This document shows positions 45,566-57,486 of a DNA stretch of 64,000 nucleotides, piece by piece. How positions within the stretch are numbered: the first letter of the stretch is position 1; each line of letters opens with the position of its first letter. The notes below the pieces were generated by a model. It did no database searches and was not told the DNA's origin. It saw only the letters and a list, made by a program, of their open reading frames with translations. The position numbers and the translations under genes were made by a program. The DNA lies in the NCBI GenBank assembly GCA_023374045.1, contig CM041776.1, forward strand, positions 137,705,296 to 137,769,295, written 5' to 3'. The stretch is from Limonium bicolor (taxonomy: Eukaryota; Streptophyta; Magnoliopsida; Caryophyllales; Plumbaginaceae).

Positions 45566-45945
45566 AGTGAGGGGCTGTATATCCCCTGTCCCAAAAGGGA
45601 CATAGTAGACAGTGAGGGGCTGTATATCCCCTGTCCTAAAAGGACGTACTTGGCGGTGGGGGCCATCTCTCCCAGTTGATTTGATTCCACTCTTGAGTTA
45701 TGCGTCCTTGGATCTCTTCTTTCATTCCAAGTCCTTGTGACTACTTGGGCACGTCTTCAATGGTAACAGTGAGAGGTTGTATATCCTCTGTCCCAAAAGG
45801 GACGTTGTAGACAGTGAGGGGCTGTATATCCCCTGTCCCAAAAGGGACGTTGTAGACAGTGAGGGGCTGTATATCCCCTGTCCCAAAAGGGACGTTGTAG
45901 ACAGTGAGGGGCTGTATATCCCCTGTCATAAAAGGACGTACTTGG
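45566..45945 (+). repeat. 45-bp double-hairpin minisatellite, E2 5' LTR
   Basis: Two blocks: two units at 45566 and 45611, and four units at 45768, 45813, 45858 and 45903, period 45. Each unit holds GGGG-CTGTATAT-CCCC and GTCCC-AAAA-GGGAC. In the first unit of block two both arms of hairpin one change (GAGG and CCTC), keeping pairing. Because 45 is divisible by three, frames stay open on both strands; I do not treat these as genes. Confidence 0.9.
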
Positions 45946-46584
45946 CGGTGGGGGCCATCTCTCCCAGTTGAATTATTCCACTCTTGAGTTATTGGTTCTT
46001 GGATCTATCTTTTCATACCTAGTCCTTTGTGACTATCCGAGTCTTTCTACTCCCAACGGGAATTGGGTTTAACTAAGGCAATGGATGTTCACTAACACAT
46101 GATGTGGTTTTGTTTCACTAACTTTACTTTTCTGTTATTAACCCTTGTTCTTATCTTGTTGTCTTGATTTGGTGTTTTGTGAAATGCCTTGTTCCTCTGT
46201 GTGGTTTAAGTGATTGTTTTCCTACTATTATTTATTTAAGAGTTGTATCATAAGTTTGTTTTTGGAGGATCGTACCAGTTCCATTCCAGGGAACTGACCC
46301 ACGCCTCTTGGGGTGGGCTGCTTGGTTTTATCTTGCAGGTACGAATTATTTTACAGGTGGCCACGAAGAGAAAGAGTGATTGGGATGGGATTAGGCTTTG
46401 AGAGTTTATGTGTTTATTTCTGTTTTATTTCTGTTAAGTTTTCTCGAGGTTCAGGCCATGACTATTGTAATCTTTAAGTTGTAATTGGTGAGGTTTGGTG
46501 CCGGGTGTTTGGAACCCGATGGTCTGTACGCCTTTATTATTTTATTTCCGCTATAAATATGTTAAATAGGGGCATTACGGAAAT

Positions 46585-46596
46585 TGGTATCAGAGC
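46585..46596 (+). other. E2 primer binding site (tRNA-iMet)
   Basis: TGGTATCAGAGC starts six bases after the LTR, in a hairpin CAGAGCGTA/TACGCTCTG. A leader of about 250 bases (46597-46848) precedes gag and shows no other feature. Confidence 0.9.
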
Positions 46597-46848
46597 GTAG
46601 TTACGCTCTGAACCCGAGAAAACATGCCGAGTGAAATACTTAGATTATAGGTGCACTTAAAACTGGGGAACTAGGGTAGAATTGGGAAGTGAGAATTCCA
46701 GAAAGGCGCGTGACCCTTACCCCATACTTACTTACTTCACGTACCTACGAACCGTCCTTAGGACGTTATAAATATTTCATATATTACTATATAGATATTT
46801 AGACTCAACAATACGCCTTCTGAGTAACAAAACCGTCATACCAGCTAG

Positions 46849-49800
46849 ATGTCTCGAAGAGGAGAAGAGGAGGAGCTAGTCCCTCAGAAGGCTATGGACC
46901 CGACGCTGTCACCCCGGAGGTCATAGCGCAGATTGTGACAGCTGCATTAGCTCAGCAGCAGGCTCAGATCCCACAACCACCACCGCCACCACCTAATGGT
47001 CCCCGGGAGTTCAACTGGCTGAAGGCAGTCAACGACCTTCGTCCCCCAGTCTATGAAGGCCAGCCAGAACCGAATACTTTAGAGAGATACATCGACGAGA
47101 TGCAGAAGGCCTTCACCTCTCTGCACGTTCCAGTAGGTCGTCAGGTCGACATAGTGGCCTACTTTCTCCAGGGACCCGCGCATCGACGGTGGCAGACCGC
47201 CAGAGCTGAGCTGACTGCCCAGGCGGACTTCGGCTTCCCAGCCTTCTTAGTGGCCCTGAGAGCCAAGTTCTATCCATCCTACCTGCAGAAGAGGATGAGG
47301 AGTGAGTTCGAGCAGCTGAAGCAAAGGAGTTCCTCTGTTGCTGAATATTATAATAAATTTGTGGAGCTGCTCGCTGTTATTGGAGAGGGAGCTTACGCTC
47401 CGAGGTATCTGGTGGATAAATTCCACACTGACTTGAACTTCAGGATCATGGCTATGATCGGTTCCACCAGAGGGATGACCCTACAGGAGCTAGCGGATGA
47501 CGCAAATGACTGCGAGACCACCATTGCCTACCCGGACTCTGTGCTAGGCAAGAGGAAGGGGGATGGAGAAAGAGGAAATGGAGGAAACGTTTCCCAGAAC
47601 TATGAGAGGAATGGAAAGTTCTACAAGGGTAGGAAGGAGAAGGCCATGGTCCCCTCATATACTAATGCTGAGCCACTCCGCTCCCAGCCATTTAAGGGGA
47701 ACCAACTTGTGAGAAAGTTCTTCTGCAAGTGGTGCAAGAAGGACCACCCGAGCAAGGATTGTAAGGGAAACCTGGTGGACTGCAACCACTGCGGTAAGAA
47801 GGGGCACAGATCGTTCGAATGCTTCCTGAACCCGGATTCCAAGAACTACAAGCCACGCACCGGGAACCCTGCTAGAGCCCCAGTTGCTACTACTACTGGA
47901 GGAGGTCGAGGTGGCACAGGAGGTGCTGGACCATCTACCAGCCGCCCTGCCCAGAACTACCCCCAGAGGCCGGGCAAGGCACCGGTCCTTAACATGGTGG
48001 ATCGCGTCGAGGCAGCTAGTGATGGCCCGAGTTCACCTGGGGTTGGAAACTCAGGGATCAGGTTGAATGTGTTGAACCAGGCTCAAGCAAAGAGCAATGG
48101 AATGGTCATCACAGGCATGTTCTTAGTTAATGGAGTGGAGGCCACAGTCCTGTTTGATTCTGGTGCCTCCCACTCCTTCATTTCACAAGCATTTCATGCT
48201 AAGATAAGCACTCCCACAGAGGATATCCATGACTGCTCAGTCTTGCTGCCTTCCAGAGAGCGGATCAAGTGTAGTAAGCAGTGTAAGAATTTGAGCATAC
48301 ACATCATGGGAGCAGACTTCCTTCCGGATGCCATAGTCTTCCCTGGCATGGGGTTCGACATAATTGTGGGCATGGACACACTACAGCGGTACCGAGGTAG
48401 ACTACACTTTGCAGAGCACCGTCTCCTCCTGAAGTCAACTACAGGGATCACCGTGTCATACCGAATGCAACCCAAACAGCCGACTGTGAAGGTTGTATCG
48501 GCTTTATCCCTGATGAAGGAGGTGTCCAAGGGTGCTACCGCCTACTACTGTTATGCCCAGGATCTGAGGACGGATCCAAAATTCCAGAGCGATGTTCCCA
48601 TAGTGTCGGAGTACCTCGACGTTTTTCCAGAGGAGCTACCTGGACTACCACCACTGAGAGAGGTTGAATTCAATATCGACCTCATACCTGGCACTGGACC
48701 GATTGCTAAGGCTCCCTACCGGATGGGCCCTGCAGAGATGGTTGAGTTGAAGAAGCAGCTGTAGGAGCTACTAGATAAGGGTTTCATCAGACCCAGTGTC
48801 TCACCTTGGGGTGCTCCAGTGCTATTCGTCAAGAAGAAGGACGGGAGTTTGAGACTTTGCATCGACTATAGGGAGCTGAACAATGTCACGATCAAGAACA
48901 AGTACCCACTGCCCAGGATCGATGACTTGTTCGACCAGCTGAGGGGAGCTAAGGTGTTCTCCAAGATTGATCTGCGTTCCGGATATCATCAGATAGCTGT
49001 AGCTGAGTCAGATATAGAGAAGACAGCCTTCCGGACCAGATACGCCACTACGAGTTCACAGTGATGCCGTTTGGACTGACCAATGCACCCGCGAGATTTA
49101 TGGATCTGATGCAGAGAGTCTTCCAAGCCCAGTTGGATAAGTCAGTAGTCATGTTCATAGACGACATCTTGGTATTCTCCAAGAGTCAGGAGGAACACGA
49201 GCAGCATTTGAGGACAGCCTTGGAGACTCTAAGAGAGAAGAAGTTATATGCCAAGTTTAGCAAGTGTGAATTCTGGCTGGACAAGGTGTCATTTCTTGGA
49301 CATGTGATCTCAGCTAAGGGAGTTTCAGTAGACCCAGCTAAGATTGAGGCAGTGAAGAGCTGGCATAGACCTCGCACTGTGACAGAGGTGAGGAGTTTCC
49401 TTGGGTTGGCTGGCTACATAGACGCTTTATGAAGGACTTCTCCAGGTAGCAAGCCCTGACCTCCCTGATGAAGAAGGACATCCCGTTTGTATGGACAGAG
49501 GCTTGTGAGGTCTCCTTTCAGGCGCTGAAGGACGCCTTGACCACAGCTCCAGTATTAGTGATCCCTGAGGGGAACGAGGGATACGAGGTGTATTGTGATG
49601 CTTCAGGCAGAGGGATTGGTGGGGTACTGATGCAGAATGGCAGAGTGGTAGCATACGCTTCTCGACAGCTGAAGAAGCATGAAGAAAATTACCCCACACA
49701 CGACCTTGAGCTCCTCGCCATAGTCTCCGCCTTGAAGATCTGCGACATTACTTGTATGGAGCCACAGTCCGGATTATGACAGACCATAAGAGTCTGAAGT

Positions 49801-51407
49801 ACATCTGGACCCAGAAGGAGCTGAACCCGAGACAGCGACGATGGGTTGAACTACTGGCTGATTATGACATCAACCTTCAGTACGCTGAAGGTAAAGGGAA
49901 TGTCGTAGCAGACACTTTGAGCAAGAGAGTGTACTCAGTCCTAGCTTTGACAGAGACGACCACGATAGCTGAGGAGATATACGCAGCCCAGGATAGTGAT
50001 GTATACCTGCAAGGCGTCAAGCAGAAGTTAGCAGACGGTATGACTGATGGTCTAAAGTATGAGTACGAGCTAGACAGCGAGTGACACCTTCGAGTCAGAG
50101 GCAGACTCTGCGTTCCTCAGGATGCGACAAAACTTCAGACCAGGATTCTCTCTGAGGCTTATTCCTCTGCATTATCAGTACACCCTGGAGCAACCAAGAT
50201 GTACAAGGATTTGAAGCAGTTAATCTGGTGGAGCGGGATGAAGAGAGATGTAGCAGATTTCGTCTCCCGATGCCTCACCTGTCAGAAGGTGAAGTTTGAG
50301 CATCGTCACCCAGGAGGCCAGATTCAGTCATTACCAGTACCGTGCTGGAAGTTTGACGACATCAGTATGGACTTTGTGGTCGGTCTTCCTCCAGCTAGAG
50401 GCGGACTGAATTCTATTTGGGTTATAGTCGATAGGTTGACCAAGACAGCCAAGTTTATACCTATCAAGGACACATGGAAGGTGCCCAAGCTGGCTGAGGT
50501 GTTCACCACAGAGCACATCCGGTACCATGGGGTACCGAAGACGATTGTCTCCGATCGTGACACACGTTTCCTCAGTATATTTTGGCGTCAGGTGCAGGAG
50601 GAGTTTGGTACTCAGCTACGCCTTAGCACAGCCTTTCACCCTCAGACTGATGGGTAGACCGAGAGGATGATTCAGACGCTAGAGGATATGCTATGAGTAG
50701 TTGCTCTAGACTATCAGGGGAGTTGGGTAGAGAATCTACACCTGGGGGAGTTCTCCTACAATAACTCCTACCACTCATCTATCGGCATGGCACCATTCCA
50801 GGCTCTGTATGGCAGGCCGTGCCGGACTCCCTTATCGTGGAGTGACCCTACTGAGGCAGTCCTGATTGGGCCCGAGTATGTTTAGACACTGCAGGATGAC
50901 GTCAGAGTTACTCAGCAGCACATTAGGGCAGCGCAGTCTAGACAGAAATCCAATGGGGATCAACGCACCAGAGAGCTCGAGTTTCGGTTGGGTGACATGG
51001 TTTTCTTACGGGTGTCTCCGATGAGAGGGATATTCAGATTTGGGATGAGGGGGAAACTAAGCCCTAAGCATGTCGGTCCGTACAGGATTACGGAGCGACT
51101 GGGCCCAGTCGCTTACAGACTAGAGCTACCAGCGGAGTTAGGGAAGGTACACGATGTGTTTCATGTATCTTAGTTGAAGAAGTATATGCCTGGCCCTTCT
51201 CACGTACTGCAGCCAGAGAGATTGGAGATTGAGCCTACACTGAGGTATGAGGAGACTCCTATTCAGATCTTGGACATGAAGGTCCGAGAAACGAGAGGCA
51301 GATCAGTTAAATTAGTGAAAGTTCTTTGGGAGCATCATGGGGTTGAGGAAGCTACTTGGGAGACTGAGGACTCCATAAGAGTAAAGTACCCACATCTATT
51401 CACATGA
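46849..51407 (+). pseudogene. E2 gag-pol polyprotein (gag, protease, RT, RNase H, integrase, chromodomain)
   Basis: One frame originally. The ATG at 46849 reaches TAG 46924 because of a one-base indel near 46900; the main gag-protease frame is open 46935-48764. Landmarks: knuckles CKWCKKDHPSKDC and CNHCGKKGHRSFEC (47724-47822), protease DSGA (48156-48167), RT FIDD (49154-49165), RNase H YCDAS (Asp 49597), integrase Asp 50370, Asp 50553 and Glu 50661 (35 residues between the last two), GPY/F (about 51080), and chromodomain KVLWEHHGVEEATWE before TGA 51405-51407. The first integrase zinc-finger His is Tyr (50160-50162). Breaks: TAG 48762, frameshifts near 49042, 49420 and 49740, TAG 49447, TGA 50082, TAG 50655, TGA 50694, TAG 50883 and TAG 51171. 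The element is inactive. Confidence 0.92.
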
Positions 51408-51835
51408 TGTTTTTCATATCCTGCTGTGATTCACATTAGTAGCGGTACGAGGGCGTACCCTAGCCCTTTTAAGGGGGATATATTGGCATACTCCTCCTTC
51501 GTTATCTCATACGGATTATGCCTTGTTGCATTAATAGTAGAGGGAGAACATTATTAGTAGAGTGAGAGGTGTATGTATGTACGTAGTTTTACATTATGGC
51601 ACGGTAGTATGTCATGCTTGACTTTAATATATCTTGGTATGTTTTGTTTTAGTTTATATTTTGATTCATTATATTTTGGTTCAGTTTGATTTGATTCTGA
51701 GTAATCTTGAGTGGAATGTTGAAATGGAAATAAAGGATTGGATTGGTATGGAATTTCATTGGAATTATTATTGTGTCAGCACACCCGAAGCGTTTGAGTG
51801 CCTATTAGTTGATTTTTAAACTTCGAGGCGAAGTT
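51408..51835 (+). other. E2 region between pol stop and PPT, with post-pol palindrome
   Basis: At 51445-51482 GTACGAGGGCGTAC is followed by CCCTTTTAAGGGGG and ATATA, 38 bases after the stop and about 370 before the LTR. It resembles a second PPT. The stem-loop AACTTCG-AGG-CGAAGTT is at 51819-51835. The short frame 51634-51819 has no recognised homology. Confidence 0.75.
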
Positions 51836-51854
51836 TCTTTTAAGGGGGATATAC
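51836..51854 (+). other. E2 polypurine tract
   Basis: CTTTTAAGGGGGATATAC lies directly before TGAAATACCCCGGG of the 3' LTR. Confidence 0.88.
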
Positions 51855-53788
51855 TGAAATACCCCGGGATTTCTTTTATTAAATCTTAAATAATACTATT
51901 AAATATTAAATTATTATATGGAATTATGAAATTTATTTAGGGGATTTCTCCTATTTAACCCTAAAGAATACAATAAAATATTTAATTAATATATATTATT
52001 ATGTAGTATTATGAATTTAATAATAAGATTTATAGGTCAATAAATCTTGAGAAAATTTATAAACACTCCAACTATATTATAAAGATTTTAGGAAGTGTTG
52101 GAACATTGTTTTGAAACATAAAAGTCAATATAAAATTCTAGAAACCCTAAAGCCTTTTAAGCCTTGCTAGGGTTGACTTTTTGAGAATGGTCAAATGAGG
52201 CCATGAAACCTATACCAATAAATAGGTTATGGAAAACCATGAAGATCGATAAAAAGAACGTCAAAATCGGATCATCCCTGCCAAAGTTATGATCAAATGA
52301 AGTTTAGAGCCAAAATTTTGAAAAAAAGCTGACATGGCAAGGTTTGCTGACTCATCGCGCGCCTCGGGATACGCACCCAGTACTTAGTCGTTTCTATCTT
52401 CTAGATTTCCGGTAACAGAAATCAGTTTTTGCCCAAACTTGTGACCTTCATAACTTTCTCATCTTTTGGAATTTTTTAGTGTCGTCTTCTTTGTTGTCTT
52501 CTCCTACACTCCCTCTAAACAACCATAACTCACACTAACCCTAATTAGTCCTAAAAAACCGGAAATTCGAGCCAAAGTAGCCACCCTGCAAAAACCGTAA
52601 CTGCAGTTTCCAGTTTTTCCTTCGAATCAGGTAACTTCGTCTTGCCATAACTTCTTCGTTCCTCAGCCAAATTCCATGTTCTTTAGCTCGTTTTGAAGAG
52701 CTCTAATCCCTCTAAAATTTTCATGTTTATGACCCAAGCCAATTCCCAACCGTTTGGAAGAACGAGGTGTCTAAAGTTTCGGATTCGTCATAACATAAAA
52801 TCATAGTTTTCTTTCCAGAAAACGCAAGGTAAACTCGCAACTTGCAACTTCGATTTCTTTCTGTGTAGTGCAAGTTAGGGTGAGTTCTTGCTATCATTGT
52901 GTAGATTTAAGTCTCTTCTTTAGACGAAGCCCAAGAACTAGTTCTACCTCGTTCTGTACTATACATTATAGCGTTGCAAAGTAGGCTACTCAATCGGGTT
53001 GTAAGGGGGCGTTTTTCCAGAATCCGGTTTCGAGTTCATTCAATTCGCACAACTCCGGTAAGTTTCCGATCAATTGCTCCGTTTTTGTCAAACCTTGTCG
53101 TGTTTCCGACCTAACCCAACCACCAATTAAGCTTATTATGCTTCGTATATGTAGAATTTAGCAAAATCGAGTTCGAGAAACCGAAGAACCCTAACTTTCG
53201 TAAACCAGAATCGAATTTGTTGTATACTGCATGATAGCTATCGAAATTAGTATCATTAGAACGGGAATTTAATTTCGAAACCACAGAAACAAGAATCACT
53301 CAATTTGGTTCTGTAGATTGTGAGGAAATCGTGAATTAGTACTCGGGGTCTGTTCTGGAATCGCTGAAGAACTCAGAAGTTTAAGGCCGTCCGATCGTAG
53401 TTAAAAGAAACGGACGGCCGAGATTAAAACGTTTTAGATTAGGTTTTTATAAATTCCAGTAAATAACTCTAAATTGTTGAATTTAGTTAATGGCCTTCCC
53501 GAATGTGTTTTGACTTGAAATTTTAACCATAGATTCCTTATACAATCTAGTTATTTTGATGTAAATTAATATGGTTTTGGAGTTTTTAAACGTAAGTTAT
53601 GATTTTTGCAAGTTACGGGTTTTCTAGAATTATTTGGTTAATTAAAAAGATATTTTTATGAAATAAAAATTGTATAATATGTCTAAAATGTATAGTTACT
53701 GTATATTAAATTTGGGAATTTTTGGGCTATGGTAAAGGGTTTAAAAATTGTGTTTGTGAGTTTTTCATAAGAATAACTTAAATATATA

Positions 53789-55948
53789 GTTTTAATGTAA
53801 CCAAAAATTAAAGTATGGTTTGTTAATGAACTTTTAAGCTGGGGAAAATATGGGAAACTAAATTAACATTTATAACAGTAAGTTTATAAATGTTTGGGTA
53901 TTAGCTTTTGTGAGAGTGAAATATTTTAGATATATGTATATATACTTATATGGTAGGATTAACAAAGGAACTTATGTTAAATCAAGGAATTTAATTATTC
54001 TACATTTTATTTATTATATTTTATGGGAGTTAGTATTCTTAATTAAAACTAAGGAATAAATATATATATATTTTACTCGTATATAAAACGGAATAAAGTA
54101 GTAACTTAGAGTAAAGCGAGGAACTAATAAATTAACACTTATAATAACTAAATATTATAAGAGCTAGAATCCTAAGATATAGTAAAAGAAATACTTACGA
54201 AACATACTTGGAATGCAGTTAAAGGTTGTAGTAATAAGATAGTTTAAATATAATAAGTTACATAGGGGATGTCTTAGTTAAATTCTAATACAGGTATACT
54301 TATATATTAATAAATAAATGAAAACATTTTATTTATTAAACCATATGTCGGTTGTGGTATGCCTAAAAGTTATTGAACATAATTAAATACAATAAAATTT
54401 CCTAAAAATGTATGGATAAATCTTAATACATAAAGATATATATATATATGTATATATATGCATTAAAATAGATGAGGAAAATAACATTCCTTGTGATAGT
54501 TATAATAAGAAAGATATATATATATATATATTAAACCTTAGTTTTTAATGTAACCAAAAATTAAAGTATGGTTTGTTAATGAACTTTTTAAGCTTGGGAA
54601 AATATGGGAAACTAAATTAACATTTTATAACAGTAAGTTTATAAATGTTTGGGTATTAGCTTTTGTGAGAAGTGAAATTATTTACATATATGTATATATA
54701 CTTATATGGTAGGATTAACATAGGAACTTATGTTAAATCAAGGAATTTAATTATTCTACATTTTATTTATTATATTTTATGGGAGTTAGTATTCTTAATT
54801 AAAACTAAGGAATAAATATATATATTTTTACGCGTATATAAAACGGAATAAAGTAGTAACTTAGAGTAAAGCGAGGAACTAATAAATTAACACTTATAAT
54901 AACTAAATATTATAAGAGCTAGAATCCTAAGATATAGTAAAAGAAATACTTTATGAAACATACTTGGAATGCAGTTAAAGGTTGTAGTAATAAGATAGTT
55001 TAAATATAATAAGTTACATAGGGGATGTCTTAGTTAAATTCTAATACAGGTATACTTATATATATTAAATAAATAAATGAAAACATTTTATTTATTAAAC
55101 CATATGTCGGTTGTGGTATGCCTAAAAGTTATTGAACATAATTAAATACAATAAATTTCCTAAAAATGTTATGGATAAATCTTAAACATAAAGATATATA
55201 TATATATCTAATATATATATAATATAGTGCATTAAAATAGATGAGGAAAATAACATTCCTTTGATAGTTATAATAAGAAATATATATATCTATTAAACCT
55301 TAGTTTTTAGTAACCAAAAATTAAAGTATGGTTTGTTAATGAACTTTTTAAGCTTGGGAAATATGGGAACTAATTAACATTTTATAACAGTAAGTTTTAT
55401 AAATGTTTGGGTATTAGCTTTTGTGAGAAGTGAAATTATTTACATATATGTATATATACTTTTGGTTATGGTTAGGATTAACATAGGAACTTATGTTAAT
55501 CAAGGAATTTAATTATTCTACATTTTATTTATTATTTTTATGGGAGTTCGTATCTTAATTAAAACTAAGAATAATATAATATTTTTACGCGTATATAAAC
55601 GGAATAAAGTAGTAACTTAGAGTAAAGCGAGAACTAATAAATTAACACTTATAATAACTAAATATTATAAGAGCTAGAATCCTAAGATATAGTAAAAGAA
55701 ATACTTTATGAAACATACTTGGAATGCAGTTAAAGGTTGTAGTAATAAGATAGTTTAAATATAATAAGTTACATAGGGGATGTCTTAGTTAAATTCTAAT
55801 ACAGGTATACTTATTATTATAAAATAAATAAATGAAAACATTTTATTTATTAAACCATATGTCGGTTGTGGTATGCCTAAAAGTTATTGAACATAATTAA
55901 ATACAATAAAATTTCCTAAAAATGTTATGGATAAATCTTAATACATAA

Positions 55949-56005
<57 letters not shown>

Positions 56006-56081
56006 GCATAAAATAGATGAGGAAATAACATTCCTTGTGATAGTTATAATAAGAAAGATATATATTATATATTAAACCTTA
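53789..56081 (+). repeat. Three tandem copies (752, 762, 779 bp) in E2 3' LTR
   Basis: Copies start at the same GTTTTTAATGTAACC-like point at 53789, 54541 and 55303. The 5' LTR has a single copy (44051 to about 44795). Both ends of the unit carry AGTTTTTA-like sequence, a likely substrate for slippage or unequal exchange. Long TA runs, longest at 55949-56000, lie near the 3' end of the copies. Confidence 0.88.
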
Positions 56082-56678
56082 GTTTTTTATCGGTGTGTAA
56101 TTAAATAGTCACTATTAACTTAAGGGTTTAATTATTCATCTAAACGTAACACGGTCTTGGGCTAAACTACAAAGCCCAAGTCTTTGAACTCCAAAAGCCC
56201 ACTTAAACAGTTCAAAGAGAGTTTGGGCCACTCTCAGGAATAAAATCTAAATCATTCCAAACTAAACGGAATGGGCCTAACAAAGGATTCAGTGAACGAG
56301 TCAAGCCCAAATCTTTTTGAGGGAATAATGGTAAAGATGGAACTATTAATCAGTAAGAAAAGAAGGTTGTTTAGTTTATAAGTCCCCTAACTAATCGACA
56401 CTTGGAACACCTTAATTATAGGTTACTATTGGGGAATCACTTATTCGAGTTATTTATTGTTCTTCACATACCAGGTACGATCTCTCGTACTCCGATACTT
56501 TTGCTGATTGACTTATGGGATGTTTTTGACAAACGCTAACTGAGTTTAAGAGGAATTTATAAAAGGAAATGGTTGTGTGACTAACTCATCTTGTGTGACT
56601 AACTGAGCCTTGAATGTGAAACTCACTTGGGGATTGGTTCCTTCTATTTGGTGCCCCGTTAGACATTGACTGCTTAGG

Positions 56679-56749
56679 GTTTACGCTTCTGCACTCTGTA
56701 GGACTGAGTGTTTTGGTATTGCTCTAAGTAGTTAGTGATCTAGTGGGAA
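56679..56749 (+). repeat. Shared cassette in E2 3' LTR
   Basis: Same cassette as 45390-45461 with a few substitutions. Confidence 0.8.
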
Positions 56750-56865
56750 TTTGGAAAAGGTCAATCTTGGTAATTCTTCCTGTGACTCTAGATATTGTTT
56801 CATCCATGAGCTGAATCTTGTGGTTTCGACGTGCGCGCATCTTCAATGGTAACAGTGAGGGGCTG

Positions 56866-57190
56866 TATATCCCCTGTCCCAAAAGGGACGTAGTAGTCAG
56901 TGAGGGGTTGTATATCCTCTGTCCTAAAAGGACGTACTTGGCAGTGGGGGCCATCTCTCCCAGTTGATTTGATTCCACTCTTGAGTTATGCGTTCTTGGA
57001 TCTTTTCTTTCATTCCTAGTCCTTGTGACTACTTGGGCGCGTCTTCAATGGTAACAGTGAGGGGCTGTATATCCCCTGTCCCAAAAGGGATGTTGTAGAC
57101 AGTGAGGGGCTGTATATCCCCTGTCCCAAATAGGACGTTGTAGACAGTGAGGGGCTGTATATCCCCTGTCCTAAAAGGACGTACTTGGCA
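56866..57190 (+). repeat. 45-bp double-hairpin minisatellite, E2 3' LTR
   Basis: Two units from about 56866 and three from about 57056. The first block matches the 5' LTR in number; the second has three units instead of four. Hairpin variants include GGGG/CCTC (wobble) and GTCCT-AAA-AGGAC. Confidence 0.88.
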
Positions 57191-57486
57191 GTGGGGGCCA
57201 TCTCTCCCAGTTGAATTATTCCACTCTTGAGTTATTGGTTCTTGGATCTATCTTTTCATACCTAGTCCTTTGTGACTATCTGAGTCTTCATACTCCTAAC
57301 GGGAATTGGGTTTAACTAAGGCAATGGATGTTCACTAACACATGATGTGGTTTTGTTTCACTAACTTTACTTTTCTGTTATTAACCCTTCTTCTTATCTT
57401 TTTTCTTGATTTGGTGTTTTGTGAAATGCCTTGTTCCTCTGTGTGGTTTAAGTGGTTTTTTTCCTACTATTATTTATTTAAGAGTT

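Larger units (their letters stand above)
42495..46579 (+). repeat. E2 5' LTR (4085 bp)
   Basis: Begins TGAAATACCC and ends GGGGCATTACG, where the 3' LTR has GGGGCGTTACA; the terminal A has been lost by substitution. Relative to the 3' LTR it lacks 379 bases after position 43868, has only one copy of the block triplicated there, and carries the 45-bp minisatellites. No gene is seen. Confidence 0.9.

Noticed and set aside
45741..45971. Open frames on both strands encoding a 15-residue repeat
   Set aside because: They are produced by the 45-bp minisatellite, whose length is divisible by three. There is no start context, family or conservation, and the frame exists on both strands.
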